Below, in pieces: positions 1-10,389 of a DNA stretch of 33,314 nt; position 1 is the stretch's first letter, and every line of letters begins with the position of its first letter. The notes below the pieces were generated by a model. That model was not told the DNA's origin and made no database searches. It saw only the letters and a list, made by a program, of their open reading frames with translations. The translations under genes and the position numbers were made by a program. This stretch comes from Actinomycetes bacterium (lineage in GTDB: Bacteria > Actinomycetota > Acidimicrobiia > Acidimicrobiales > JABEUL01), in assembly GCA_021791915.1 (NCBI GenBank), contig JAJYVQ010000006.1, positions 1 through 33,314 on the forward strand, given 5' to 3'.

Positions 1-78
1 GAAACCTTATTAACCCTGTGAGAAACCTTATTCCAAAGGTTGTGGCAAAATCACTATTGAATCTTTAGTCTCCTAAGT

Positions 79-113
79 TTCTCAAATAAGATTCTCAAAT
101 AAGATTCTCAAAA
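79..113. repeat. 13-bp tandem repeat upstream of addB-like gene
   Basis: TTCTCAAATAAGA x2 plus partial TTCTCAAAA. Confidence 0.9.
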
Positions 114-144
114 TAATGTAACAGTTAGTGTATATAGTTTAAAT

Positions 145-3100
145 ATGGTAACAATCTGCAAAACTCGCTACGGAACTGAAGCCGTTAAGGCTCTGGTGTA
201 CATGATAGATGAACTTAAACAGTCAGATAAGTTATCTACAGTAACCGTGGTTGTAGATTCAAACTCCAAGGCATTGTATTTAAGGCACAACTTAATCGAT
301 ACTTTGGCATCTATTTCAGACAGTGGTCTAAGCGGTCTAATTAACGTGCAGTTTACCAGTTTCCGCAATTTTTATCGAACTGTGTCTAAGTTGGATCAGT
401 CCGTTGCAAGCCCGCTTTTTTTGGACGGTATTATCTGGGGTTGTTTGGATTCGGACAACAGTTCTTACTTTTATGGCTTTAAAGATAGTTTGTTAACCAG
501 ACAAAAGCTGGCAGAACTTCTTATTAAGTTTGACGAGAGTGTTCAGTTCAAGAGTTTTTTTGTATTAGAAAAAAACTGGGGGATAAAGACTCAAAGTTTG
601 GTGAAATTATATCAATCAGTTGTAGAAAAATTAAATGAGTTTAATTTAACCATGTCAGATTACAGTACTACACACTTAAACTCTGATAACGAAGTAGGAC
701 AGCTTCAATTTGACTCACCAGTAGTTTTTTATTTACCAGAACTGCTGAGCTATACCGAACAACATAGACTGAAGTTGATTGTTTCAACTTTAGAAAAGAG
801 CAGTCCCGTAAATCTTTTGTTTGGTGTATCAGAAAAGGTGAATTTAAACAATTTTATTCAAGACAGCCTGATAGATCCCATTATTAATTTAGAAAGTTTA
901 AAGGGAGCAATAATATATAACGGATCGGTTTCCAAAAACATTATTGGAGATAACTTAGGCACGCACGAAAGCTACAATCCCAATTTTAATTTTATCTTAA
1001 CTTCTGACATAGCAGCTGAAGTTGAAATACTTAATACAAAAATTAGTGATGAGATTTTAGAAAGAACTGCGCTATCTGATATATCAGTTCTAGTTCCTGA
1101 GACAAGTTACGGAAATTCGATTGTTGGGAAGCTAGGGCGTTCTGGGATTAATTGTAACGGCTATACCGGCAGTATGTTAGAGCAGTCTTATATTGGACTT
1201 CTTTTTAGCAAAATTATCAAAATTTGGACAAGTGGATTTTCGATATTTGAGCTTTGGGACCTTTTTTCTGTACTTTCCGAGAAGACATTACGTAAGTTTT
1301 TAAATATGAACTCATCTGAAGTTGAAAGATTTAAGTCAGAGCTTTTGGCAACCGTCAAATTAAATCCCGGAACGAACTTTGGTGAAATAAAAGGTCTTTC
1401 TTCTATCTTTGAGCTATTGGCAGACTACTCCAATAAAGCTACTTGGAAAGAAGTAGCAACTTATCTTGGAATCGTGAGGGACAATTTTATATTGGATGCA
1501 AATGAGGAGTTTATTCAGAATTCTGCGGTTGAATCTGAAGCACTCTACAAGTTTAATAATCAATTGAAGGAACTGGAGTTTTTAGAAAACACCCTATTGC
1601 CAGTGAATCAAGATTTTATAGTACAAGCTGTAAGCGTCATGCTCAGTTCATATTGGGGAAACCTTCCTGTAGTAGGTAGCGGAATATCTATAAATAATCT
1701 GTTTGGGTCAGCTGGGATACTAACAGGCAGTCTTTACGTTATGGGTTTGGTCGAAGGCAAATTACCCGTTAGTCATTTAGATGAAGTCGCCTTACCTAAA
1801 GAACTTTTTGATTTGTTTGAAAATGAAACCTTTAAAGAAGAGTTAAAGGAAATGATACTTTTCGAATCTAGTATTCGTTCGGCACGAAAAGTGACGTTTT
1901 TATGCCCTTTAAGCGACCTCGTATCCGCAAAAGAAAATATAATTTCAAAATTTTTTCTTTCTTATTTGGCCGAAAAAGACTACAGTGAAAATCAGGTCGT
2001 CGTTAAAAGCCTAGATCAAGCTCTTACTACTAGCAATCTTAATGCACTTATCGGTGAAAAGTTTTTAAATAGGTATGAATCCTATTTCAAAATTGTATCA
2101 AATAATTTAAACAGCACTTTAAATGAGTTTGATGCCGCAAAAAGTTACTTTGTCAGTAAAGTCGGATTAAACACTTATAAATATGACAGGTCACTGAAAG
2201 CAGAAACAGAAAACCATATTGATATAATTTCTTTTGCTAGGTCAAGTTCTACCGATGATTTAGCTTTTCAAACTCAAAACAGAGCTACTGATTCAACCGA
2301 ACTTAAAGGTAGGTTTAATTTGGCAGATAATTTTAATTTAACCACAAACGCTAATCAGACTAACAAAGTTAAATATGGCGACGGTTCTGATTATTCAAGA
2401 AAGCCTGCAGAAGATTCTCTTTTGTTTCATTTAAACGCTTATGCAATAATGTGTTATTTGGAATGTCCGAAAAAGTATTTTTATGAATACAAGCTTAAAG
2501 CTTCTTACAGCCCGAAGTTGTTAATTAATGCTCCTTTTACTCCAAAGGATTTAGGTACCGCACTTCATACTGCATTGAAACATTTCAACCAAAAATTAGC
2601 GGTTATCGTCGAAAATTATAATGATAGTCAACCTTCTAGTAAAGCATTAGAAAGACTAATAGATTCGGTATTAGAAATATTTAAAGAAGAATACTCTGCT
2701 TTCGCACTAAGTGAAGTTGACTTAGCTAATCTCGAAGAAAAAAGCGAACTGTTAAGAAACTTTTTAAGAGGTGAAATCGAAGAACTTAACTCTACTTTAG
2801 ATGATCTCAAAGAAATTGCTCCCGAAAAATCTATTAGTACTATTGATAAAATTACAATTTCAGAAAATATTCCCGCATTGGAAGTTGAATTTAAGGGGCA
2901 AGCTGACAAAGTTGAGTATCGTAATAATGCAATTAAAGTGATCGACTATAAGTCCGGCAAATATAAGAGTATAAGGTCGAACAAGCAATACTCAGATTTT
3001 TCAAAAACGTGGTATTTAAAACATTTTAAGGAGTTTCAAAATGCTTTCTACTCGTGGATAATTTTGCATTCTTTTCCTGAACCTAAACCCTCAATCGAAT

Positions 3101-3345
3101 TTTCGTACGTTTATCCCTTTGAAGCAAAAAATAGTGCGGTTTATACAAAATTGGACGACCAGCATTTTAAGACGGTTGATGAAATTGTTAAAGCGGTGGC
3201 TACGGGAATATTTATAAATGAGTTTCCTGAAAATCCAAGCGATGATTGTGTGTATTGTGAATTTAGCAATATTTGTAAGCAAAAAGACAGTAAATTTGCT
3301 AACGCTAAATACTTGCAGTCTAATGTCGGTAAATTGCTGGACTGA
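145..3345 (+). CDS. AddB-like / PD-(D/E)XK nuclease family protein with Fe-S cysteines
   Basis: 1066-aa ORF. C-terminal nuclease motif 'EVEFKGQADKVEY..KVIDYKSGK' and cysteines 'CYLECPKKYFYEY ... CVYCEFSNICK' typical of AddB/RecB-type Fe-S nuclease domains. No Walker A in the N-terminus. Directly upstream of an AddA-like helicase. Confidence 0.85.
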   Translation: MVTICKTRYGTEAVKALVYMIDELKQSDKLSTVTVVVDSNSKALYLRHNLIDTLASISDSGLSGLINVQFTSFRNFYRTVSKLDQSVASPLFLDGIIWGCLDSDNSSYFYGFKDSLLTRQKLAELLIKFDESVQFKSFFVLEKNWGIKTQSLVKLYQSVVEKLNEFNLTMSDYSTTHLNSDNEVGQLQFDSPVVFYLPELLSYTEQHRLKLIVSTLEKSSPVNLLFGVSEKVNLNNFIQDSLIDPIINLESLKGAIIYNGSVSKNIIGDNLGTHESYNPNFNFILTSDIAAEVEILNTKISDEILERTALSDISVLVPETSYGNSIVGKLGRSGINCNGYTGSMLEQSYIGLLFSKIIKIWTSGFSIFELWDLFSVLSEKTLRKFLNMNSSEVERFKSELLATVKLNPGTNFGEIKGLSSIFELLADYSNKATWKEVATYLGIVRDNFILDANEEFIQNSAVESEALYKFNNQLKELEFLENTLLPVNQDFIVQAVSVMLSSYWGNLPVVGSGISINNLFGSAGILTGSLYVMGLVEGKLPVSHLDEVALPKELFDLFENETFKEELKEMILFESSIRSARKVTFLCPLSDLVSAKENIISKFFLSYLAEKDYSENQVVVKSLDQALTTSNLNALIGEKFLNRYESYFKIVSNNLNSTLNEFDAAKSYFVSKVGLNTYKYDRSLKAETENHIDIISFARSSSTDDLAFQTQNRATDSTELKGRFNLADNFNLTTNANQTNKVKYGDGSDYSRKPAEDSLLFHLNAYAIMCYLECPKKYFYEYKLKASYSPKLLINAPFTPKDLGTALHTALKHFNQKLAVIVENYNDSQPSSKALERLIDSVLEIFKEEYSAFALSEVDLANLEEKSELLRNFLRGEIEELNSTLDDLKEIAPEKSISTIDKITISENIPALEVEFKGQADKVEYRNNAIKVIDYKSGKYKSIRSNKQYSDFSKTWYLKHFKEFQNAFYSWIILHSFPEPKPSIEFSYVYPFEAKNSAVYTKLDDQHFKTVDEIVKAVATGIFINEFPENPSDDCVYCEFSNICKQKDSKFANAKYLQSNVGKLLD

Positions 3346-3356
3346 GAGAAAATACT

Positions 3357-6300
3357 ATGACGACTGTAAATATGAATCTAAAAGACCAAAACAGTAGAGA
3401 TGAGTTAGTAAAAGGTGCCAAAGGTTCATTTTTTGTTGAAGCTGGCGCTGGAACTGGTAAAACTACGGTACTAATTGATCGATTGTGCAACATCATTTCA
3501 AAAGGTTATGCAGAACCAAAGGAGATTGTTGCTATAACTTTTACAGAAGCAGCCGCAAGCGAATTAAAAGAGCGACTGTTTGAATCTTTAGGGCAAGCTA
3601 TAAGCAAAGTCGAGATCGAAGCAGTCGAATACTCAAACTTGAAATATGCAGTTGAACATTTCAGCGAATTCACAATCAGCACTATTCACAGTTTTGCCAA
3701 TAAAATACTTCTTAAATATTCTTCTGAGGCAAATCTGCCAATATCTTTTACGGTCCAAAGCAATGACTATGAAACTTATCGATATTTTATCGATTTGGAA
3801 ACAAAGATAAAAACAGACTGCGGAAGTCTTCTTGTAACTTTAGATAAATCGTTTAAAGAATTTAAACCAAATTATTTGCAAAAAATTATAGCTGAAGTTA
3901 AAAGACATGAGTTAAGTCGTTTGGAAGTGGAGTCGATATTGGATGAACTGGCTCAAAATGTAAAACAGATCAAAGAACTACTTCCTGGAATTAGAGAGAT
4001 TTTACTTCAGTGCAAAAAAGAAGATGACAAATTGTCAGTTAGCGTAAGTGAGATTCTAAACAGTTTTTACCCCAAATGCGTAAGCTTAGATAATTTAGAT
4101 AGTATCACCGATCAAAAGTGGTTGCACATTGTCTTGGATCTGATTGCAACCCCTCTTCAAAAGTATAAGCAACTCGGTATAGGCGAAAACTGGCCAAACG
4201 GATCTAAGAAAAATATTGTGGAGCAGGTCACTAAATTAGAGTCTCAACTGAACTACTGTAAACAAGTTTGCTTAAAGTATTTCCTTTATTTAGTCGTAAA
4301 TGAGATTTGTCAACTCAAAGAAACTCTGATTAGAAAAGGCTTACTTTCTTTTGATGACTTGTTAAAGTATGCAGTGGAACTGTTGGCAAATCACAAAGAA
4401 ATCAGAGGTGAAGTGGGTTGTTTGTACAAGTTTATTTCTGTAGACGAGTATCAAGACACCGACTATCGACAGTATAGCCTGCTTAGATTAATAGTTCAGG
4501 GTGCTCAAGAAAAAAGCCATGATTTAAATATGTTTTATGTCGGGGACCCAAAACAGTCAATTTATGGGTTTAGAAATGCAAATTTGGACCTATATTATGC
4601 TACAAAAAACGAGTTTTTAAATAAGGTCAATGGAATCGACGATGTTAAATTAGTTACACTCAACTCAAACTTTAGGTCGCAGGGTGAAATAATTGAGTGG
4701 ACAAATAGTTATATGACTGCTTTGTTTTCAGCGGACCCAGAATTTAAAAATCAGATTAAATTGGATTCCGTCAGAGAAACTTGTAAAATTGAAAAGTTTA
4801 ATGACAACAAGTCAAGAAAAGTATTTTATATTACTTATAAGCAAAATACATTAGACGATAGTTCACCAACGAATATTAGGCAGATAGACACTCAAAAACA
4901 AGAACAACCTAAAATAAATGAACTGCGCAAATACGGTTCTGACAAGATCGCATCAACTATTAGGTATTTAATAGATAATAAAATTTGTGTGAATGAACAG
5001 AAAAAAACTGTTTCATACCAAGATATTGCAATTGTTCTTCCTACCCGTACTTCAGTAAACTTACTTACCGATGCTCTAGATGATTATGATATTCCTTATA
5101 AGTTCGAATCCAAGGCTTACTTGTTGTCAGTTGATGTAGTTAAATCTGCAAGATATCTGTTGAATGTAATTTTGGACCCCGCTGATTTAATCTCTTGGGT
5201 AGGTCTTGTTCAAAATCTGCCTAATCTATTGACCGAAGCGGAGATCAGTAAGTTCGTGGATAATCTAAGATCAGGGGGAATTCAGTTAAATGAAAACAAG
5301 CTGATAAAGCTAGTTGCAAATTATCATGAGCGTTTAAACAAAACCTCTTTAGATAATTTGGTAGACGAGATAGTCGATGAATGTTATTTAAGAGTAGGTG
5401 CAGTTTTTTACACCAATAACAGAGATTCTATAAGTAAGTTAAACAATTTTGTCTATCTAATAAAAGATTTTCTGTTAAGCGGTAACTACACTTTAGCGAA
5501 GCTCATAGATTGGTTAAACTTTTTGGAAAGTCAATCCGAGAGCTTCAGTGATGCGGCAATTTCTGAAACCGATTACGACGCTGTCAGAATAGTCACGGTA
5601 CATGCAGCCAAAGGGCTTGAGTATCCCGTAGTATTTTTAACTGGATTAAAAAACTTAATTTCAGAAAATCACAATAGAGTAATTTTTGAGTTTAATCGAT
5701 CAGAGGATAAACTAACTGAGAGCTCCGCAGAGATTTATTTGAGCAAAAGTGTAAACACAAAGGACTTAAAAACAAAATACCCAGATTATGAGTCAATTCG
5801 CCGTTTATATGTTGCTACTACTAGAACGAAAGATTTGCTTTTTATAAATTTTGCTGACTGTTATAACAACTTAGGGAATGACACTAATAACACTAACAAA
5901 TTAGGTAACACTAACAAATTAGACAACAATAGCAAATTAGAAAAAAATCCTGAATCAAATAACTCCTACGCAGATATTGATCCTGTTAGTAAGTTATACT
6001 TTCAGCTGAATTCAGACGAGATTATAAAAGGTGATGTAGATAACTTGCTAAGTGGATTTAAACCAATTGCAAGTTCATATAGGAATAACTTAGAACTGGA
6101 GGGTTCTTATGATGCTAGAAGTTCGTTCGAAGAGGTTTTGAGCTCGATGCATAATCGACGGTCAAAGATATCAGATATCTTAAACCGCAAAAAAATAGTC
6201 ACTCCCAGCAGTTTAAATAATAAGTTAACCTTTGAGCAACTTGTAGACATGGACGATCAGCTTAAGTATTCAACTCAACTTAAAAGTTCATCTAGGGGCA

Positions 6301-6878
6301 CTTTGGGAACAAGAATTGGAACTGCAGTTCACAAGGTCTTAGAAAAATTTGATTTTACACAGTTAAAACAGGACAATCTTTTAGGTATTGAATCGTACTT
6401 GTCGGAACTGTGCTGGGCTTGCTCTAGTGAGTTTAGTATAGAAGATCGGGTTTATGAAATAAAAAATCTAGTTTTAAATGCGCTGAAATCAGATATTTTA
6501 AAGATTGCAGCAACAAAGAGTCACTATAAGGAAGTATATGTGGGACTTCCCATAAATTTAGACTCAATGGGAAGTTCAATTTTGGAAGGTTATATCGATT
6601 TATTAATAGATATGGGGGATAAATATGAAATTGTGGACTACAAGACTACTTCTTTAATTGAAGATTTGGATTTGAGCAAGTTAGAAAAGGACTATGAGAG
6701 ACAGGGTATTGCATACGCATATGCCGTTTATAAGCTGACTTCAAAAAAGGTTGGTCGGGTAATATTTTTGATGCTAAATGAAAAAGGAAGTAAGGAGTTA
6801 ACAATTCCCGAGTCAATTTTGGAAGAATCCCTCGACTGCTTCGAATCTATCGTGCTTTCTACTTTGGGTTCTGATTAA
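3357..6878 (+). CDS. addA: AddA-like UvrD/Rep-family helicase-nuclease
   Basis: 1173-aa ORF. Walker A 'VEAGAGTGKTTVLIDRL', motif II 'ISVDEYQDTDYRQ', 'VGDPKQSIYGFRNA', 'VTVHAAKGLEYPVVFL', C-terminal nuclease motif 'LEGYIDLLIDMGDKYEIVDYKTT'. Confidence 0.88.
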   Translation: MTTVNMNLKDQNSRDELVKGAKGSFFVEAGAGTGKTTVLIDRLCNIISKGYAEPKEIVAITFTEAAASELKERLFESLGQAISKVEIEAVEYSNLKYAVEHFSEFTISTIHSFANKILLKYSSEANLPISFTVQSNDYETYRYFIDLETKIKTDCGSLLVTLDKSFKEFKPNYLQKIIAEVKRHELSRLEVESILDELAQNVKQIKELLPGIREILLQCKKEDDKLSVSVSEILNSFYPKCVSLDNLDSITDQKWLHIVLDLIATPLQKYKQLGIGENWPNGSKKNIVEQVTKLESQLNYCKQVCLKYFLYLVVNEICQLKETLIRKGLLSFDDLLKYAVELLANHKEIRGEVGCLYKFISVDEYQDTDYRQYSLLRLIVQGAQEKSHDLNMFYVGDPKQSIYGFRNANLDLYYATKNEFLNKVNGIDDVKLVTLNSNFRSQGEIIEWTNSYMTALFSADPEFKNQIKLDSVRETCKIEKFNDNKSRKVFYITYKQNTLDDSSPTNIRQIDTQKQEQPKINELRKYGSDKIASTIRYLIDNKICVNEQKKTVSYQDIAIVLPTRTSVNLLTDALDDYDIPYKFESKAYLLSVDVVKSARYLLNVILDPADLISWVGLVQNLPNLLTEAEISKFVDNLRSGGIQLNENKLIKLVANYHERLNKTSLDNLVDEIVDECYLRVGAVFYTNNRDSISKLNNFVYLIKDFLLSGNYTLAKLIDWLNFLESQSESFSDAAISETDYDAVRIVTVHAAKGLEYPVVFLTGLKNLISENHNRVIFEFNRSEDKLTESSAEIYLSKSVNTKDLKTKYPDYESIRRLYVATTRTKDLLFINFADCYNNLGNDTNNTNKLGNTNKLDNNSKLEKNPESNNSYADIDPVSKLYFQLNSDEIIKGDVDNLLSGFKPIASSYRNNLELEGSYDARSSFEEVLSSMHNRRSKISDILNRKKIVTPSSLNNKLTFEQLVDMDDQLKYSTQLKSSSRGTLGTRIGTAVHKVLEKFDFTQLKQDNLLGIESYLSELCWACSSEFSIEDRVYEIKNLVLNALKSDILKIAATKSHYKEVYVGLPINLDSMGSSILEGYIDLLIDMGDKYEIVDYKTTSLIEDLDLSKLEKDYERQGIAYAYAVYKLTSKKVGRVIFLMLNEKGSKELTIPESILEESLDCFESIVLSTLGSD
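5889..5942 (+). repeat. 18-bp tandem repeat x3 inside addA
   Basis: AACACTAACAAATTAGGT / AACACTAACAAATTAGAC / AACAATAGCAAATTAGAA; encodes NTNKLG-NTNKLD-NNSKLE. Confidence 0.9.
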
Positions 6879-6903
6879 TAATTCGGTCGGTCTATAAGTT
6901 AGT

Positions 6904-6951
6904 TTGCACAAATACTGTATTGCACAAATACTGTATTGCACAAGTTCTGGA
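6904..6951. repeat. 16-bp tandem repeat x3 downstream of addA
   Basis: TTGCACAAATACTGTA x2, then TTGCACAAGTTCTGGA. Confidence 0.9.
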
Positions 6952-6988
6952 TTATGTAAATACTTAAACTTGCAGATAGATTTATAGA

Positions 6989-7339
6989 TTAGTTTAAGTC
7001 GAAAGTTAATTGATTGTAGGTGGGTACGATACTTTCTAATCTGTGTTTTGTAACTTCAATCCAATTTACGCTTACAGCTTGATTATGAAGTTTTTCGGAC
7101 AGATATTGTGAAGCAGTTACTATCGGATAAAAACTGCGGTTGCATGAAGCACAACGTTTCTTGGAGATTTTAGTGCCTGCGTTAATTATTATTTTTTTAT
7201 TACAGCACGGAAGAACCTTGGATTTTGAACCAACAATGGTCACGTTTTCGGGCCAATAGTCGAATTCGTCGTTTAAAGTTTCAAATTGAATGGCATCTAA
7301 AGTAGATTGAAAGTAATTAGAGTTTTTTAATGAAGTCAT
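6989..7339 (-). CDS. small putative Zn-ribbon protein of unknown function
   Basis: 116-aa ORF with 'LPCCNKK...KKRCASCNRSFYP' cysteine arrangement. Convergent with addA; no family recognised. Confidence 0.55.
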   Translation of the reverse strand: MTSLKNSNYFQSTLDAIQFETLNDEFDYWPENVTIVGSKSKVLPCCNKKIIINAGTKISKKRCASCNRSFYPIVTASQYLSEKLHNQAVSVNWIEVTKHRLESIVPTYNQLTFDLN

Positions 7340-7658
7340 CTTTAAATTAGTTTATCAGTCGTTTTTATAGCATCAAAATGAAATTTATAAATCTAAATTA
7401 GCTATTGTCTTATAACTTAATGATGTTAAAATTACTATATTTTTAGTAGTAAGATTTTGATATTGTCTTAAAGCAAATATGGGTAGCAGTCACAGTTCGA
7501 TATTTTTGGTTGTAGGTGACGTTTTTAGGTAAGTTAGCTGATGTTGAGCTAAAGTGCCAATTTTGTCCGTGAACGAATGTTGTGGCCTACCAGGGAGGCT
7601 ATGTGTTTGCAGAAAGAGCAATATAAAATATTTATTTAAAGTTACACTATGGTTTTAA

Positions 7659-9374
7659 ATGTCTGAAACAAATTCACAAATTAGCTTTGATGAAGCCGTA
7701 AAGATTGCTAGTGCTCCTGGTAGTTTGTACGAGCTGGAAGATAAAGAAATTAACGGTCTTACTTACTCATGTTTTAAGATATGTCCTCAATCCCTACGAC
7801 AGCTGTACGACTTGGGCCGTTTTCGATTAGACAACGAAGCTATTGTTTATGAAGATGAAAGGTATACCTACAAGGAATTAATCGACAGAGTGGACTCTAC
7901 TGCTGACTTATTGGTTTCTCGCCTGAATGTAAAAAAAGGAGATAGGGTTGCTATCGCAATGAGAAATTATCCAGAATGGATAGTAGCATTTTTTGCAACG
8001 GTTTCGGTGGGAGCGGTGGCTTGTTTGTTAAACGCTTGGTGGACAGAAGATGAACTTGAGTACGGCGTATCTCTTTCGGGAGCAAAACTTATTATTGCCG
8101 ATGTTGAGAGGGCAAAAAAACTAGATAACATTTTAAAAAAGGGTCAATCTAAATTGTTGGTTGTTAGACATGACAATGAAAGGGATTTTACCAATCTCGA
8201 AGTCTATCTTTATGACAAAGAGTTGGAGTTGGGTAAGCCGATGCCATATGTGGAAATTGATTCGGAAGACTTGGCAACTATGCTTTTTACTTCGGGGACT
8301 ACTGGCAGACCCAAAGGTGCAGTGTCTACTCACAGGGCAGTTCTACACGGATTGCTTGGGTTTGGATTTAAGGCTGCTGTTGATGTTGCAAGAAGGTCGA
8401 AATCAGAAGAAGACGAAGACTTAAACGGACCGAATACTTTTATTTTGGCGGTGCCGCTTTTTCATGTCACAGGTACTGTTCCTGTTATGATGGGCTGTTA
8501 TACTACCGGTAACAGGCTGGTAATGATGTATAAGTGGGATCCAGTTAGAGCACTTGAGCTTATTGAGCGCGAGAAAATTACGGTTTTCGTAGGAGTTCCA
8601 ACAATGGCTCATGACTTGTTGGAATCACCTGAGTTCTCAAAATACGATACGTCTTCTTTAAGAAGTATTGGAGGAGGAGGAGCTCCTGCGGCTCCAGAGT
8701 TAGTTAGACAGATCGATCAAAAGTTCAGCCACGGAAGTCCGCAAATTGGGTACGGTATGACTGAAACCAACGGTTATGGTCCTCAAAATAGCGGAGAAGA
8801 CTACCTCAATAGACCCACGAGTGCGGGAAGGGTAGTACCGATTATGAAAGTGAGAATTGTGGGCGAAGATGGAAAAGTATTGGACAAAAATCAGATCGGA
8901 GAAATAGAGTTTTATGGTCCAAATCTAATATCAGGTTACTGGGAAGACAAAGTGTACACGGACGAAGTTATTCGTGATGGATGGCTTAAATCAGGTGATT
9001 TGGGTTATTTGGACGAAGATGATTTTATCTATGTCGTTGATCGTGTAAAAGACATGGTATTGAGAGGTGGAGAAAATATCTATTGCGTTGAAGTGGAAGC
9101 AGTTCTCTATGAAGTTCCTGAGATCTTTGAAGCAGTAGTCTTTGGGGTACCTGATGAAAGGCTCGGAGAGCAACTTATCGCCGCAGTCGTTTTAAAAGAT
9201 GGAATGCAAGTTAGTGAGGAGAAAATTAAACAGTTTCTTTCAGAAAAACTTGCAAAATTCAAGATACCAGAACACATTTATTTCAGTAAAGATCAGCTAC
9301 CCAGAAACGCCGCAGGCAAGTTCCTGAAAACTCAACTTAGACAACAATATATAGAAACTCACCAGAAAAATTGA
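7659..9374 (+). CDS. AMP-dependent acyl-CoA synthetase/ligase
   Basis: 571 aa. P-loop-like 'TMLFTSGTTGRPKGAVSTHRA', 'YGMTETNG', 'GWLKSGDLGYLDEDDFIYVVDRVKDMVLRGGENIY', terminal 'LPRNAAGKFLKTQLR'. Confidence 0.95.
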   Translation: MSETNSQISFDEAVKIASAPGSLYELEDKEINGLTYSCFKICPQSLRQLYDLGRFRLDNEAIVYEDERYTYKELIDRVDSTADLLVSRLNVKKGDRVAIAMRNYPEWIVAFFATVSVGAVACLLNAWWTEDELEYGVSLSGAKLIIADVERAKKLDNILKKGQSKLLVVRHDNERDFTNLEVYLYDKELELGKPMPYVEIDSEDLATMLFTSGTTGRPKGAVSTHRAVLHGLLGFGFKAAVDVARRSKSEEDEDLNGPNTFILAVPLFHVTGTVPVMMGCYTTGNRLVMMYKWDPVRALELIEREKITVFVGVPTMAHDLLESPEFSKYDTSSLRSIGGGGAPAAPELVRQIDQKFSHGSPQIGYGMTETNGYGPQNSGEDYLNRPTSAGRVVPIMKVRIVGEDGKVLDKNQIGEIEFYGPNLISGYWEDKVYTDEVIRDGWLKSGDLGYLDEDDFIYVVDRVKDMVLRGGENIYCVEVEAVLYEVPEIFEAVVFGVPDERLGEQLIAAVVLKDGMQVSEEKIKQFLSEKLAKFKIPEHIYFSKDQLPRNAAGKFLKTQLRQQYIETHQKN

Positions 9375-9403
9375 CTCCGGGATTATAACAGGTGTTATAA
9401 ATT

Positions 9404-10096
9404 TTGTGCGGAAGATTTGTACAGTTCAGCCCAGCTTCACTTCTTCGTCAGATTTACGAATTGAAATCCGTTGAAGATGACGATGTTAAGAACCGCAGTC
9501 CAAAGTATAATATTACTCCAGGATCAGATATTTTGGCAGTATCAACTGAAAATAGTCTTCGGAAGCTGACCTTGTATAGATGGGGGTATTTACCTTCGTG
9601 GGTAGGTAGTTCTACTAAAATTAAACCCGTAATAAATGCGGTATCAGAAACCGTGACCCAAAAGAAATTCTTTGCGTCAGCAATAAAAAATTCTAGGTGT
9701 ATTGTCCCTATGGACGGTTTTTACGAATGGATGTCTCAACTTGACACCAAACGAAAAATTCCCTATTTTATCAAAGCAAAAGACGACCTGCCGTTAGCGG
9801 TTGCAGGTATTTCTAGCTCGATAACTACAAATGTTGATTCAAAGATCGTTAAAGTTACTACTTGTGCTGTTTTGACTTGTGAATCAAATTCACTTTTAAA
9901 GCCTATTCACGACAGGATGCCAGTTATATTGTCCAAAAAGTATTGGGATTTGTGGTTAAAAAATCATGAACTTTCAGCAAGCAGTTTAGGTGAGATTTTA
10001 AGACCTGCAGACTCTGAATGCTTTACTCGTGTAGCTGTATCTTCTTTAGTAAACAATCCTAGGAATGATTTTCCCGACTTGCTGAAAGAAATCTGA
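9404..10096 (+). CDS. SRAP domain protein (YedK/HMCES-like abasic-site crosslinking protein)
   Basis: 230 aa, TTG start. N-terminal 'MCGRF' (catalytic Cys2), 'YNITPGSDILAV', 'RWGYLPSW', 'NAVSETV', 'RCIVPMDGFYEW', 'IHDRMPVIL'. Confidence 0.93.
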   Translation: MCGRFVQFSPASLLRQIYELKSVEDDDVKNRSPKYNITPGSDILAVSTENSLRKLTLYRWGYLPSWVGSSTKIKPVINAVSETVTQKKFFASAIKNSRCIVPMDGFYEWMSQLDTKRKIPYFIKAKDDLPLAVAGISSSITTNVDSKIVKVTTCAVLTCESNSLLKPIHDRMPVILSKKYWDLWLKNHELSASSLGEILRPADSECFTRVAVSSLVNNPRNDFPDLLKEI

Positions 10097-10389
10097 TCCT
10101 ATAAGAATTTGCGGCTAAATACTAATTAAATTGTATTAAGTCAAAATCATTGATTTAAATCATTTGGTAGTAACTTTATTCTTAGTAAGTCAGGTATTTG
10201 GTTTAATTAATTTGCAGATTTCGATTGAAATGTTTTTGTCTGATCAATGCAAGAGGGTAAATTTGCAATTTTGTGATAGTTTTATTAGATCAACTTAGTT
10301 ATCATTTTCGACTAAACTGTGGTACTACAGATGCTTTAAAAGCAATTAATCAATTTAATCAGATTAACACAATTCATTAATTACTTTAT

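Noticed and set aside
1-32. GAAACCTTATT direct repeat (1-11, 22-32) as the edge of a CRISPR or repeat array
   Set aside because: Only two short copies at the window edge with a 10-bp spacer; no array structure visible.
2628-2909. 93-aa minus-strand ORF and other short antisense ORFs (168-368, 3091-3282, 8133-8612, 12826-13032, 14559-14864, 23694-24140, 30629-30919 and similar)
   Set aside because: They lie antisense or out of frame within confidently assigned longer genes and show mirrored low-complexity composition.
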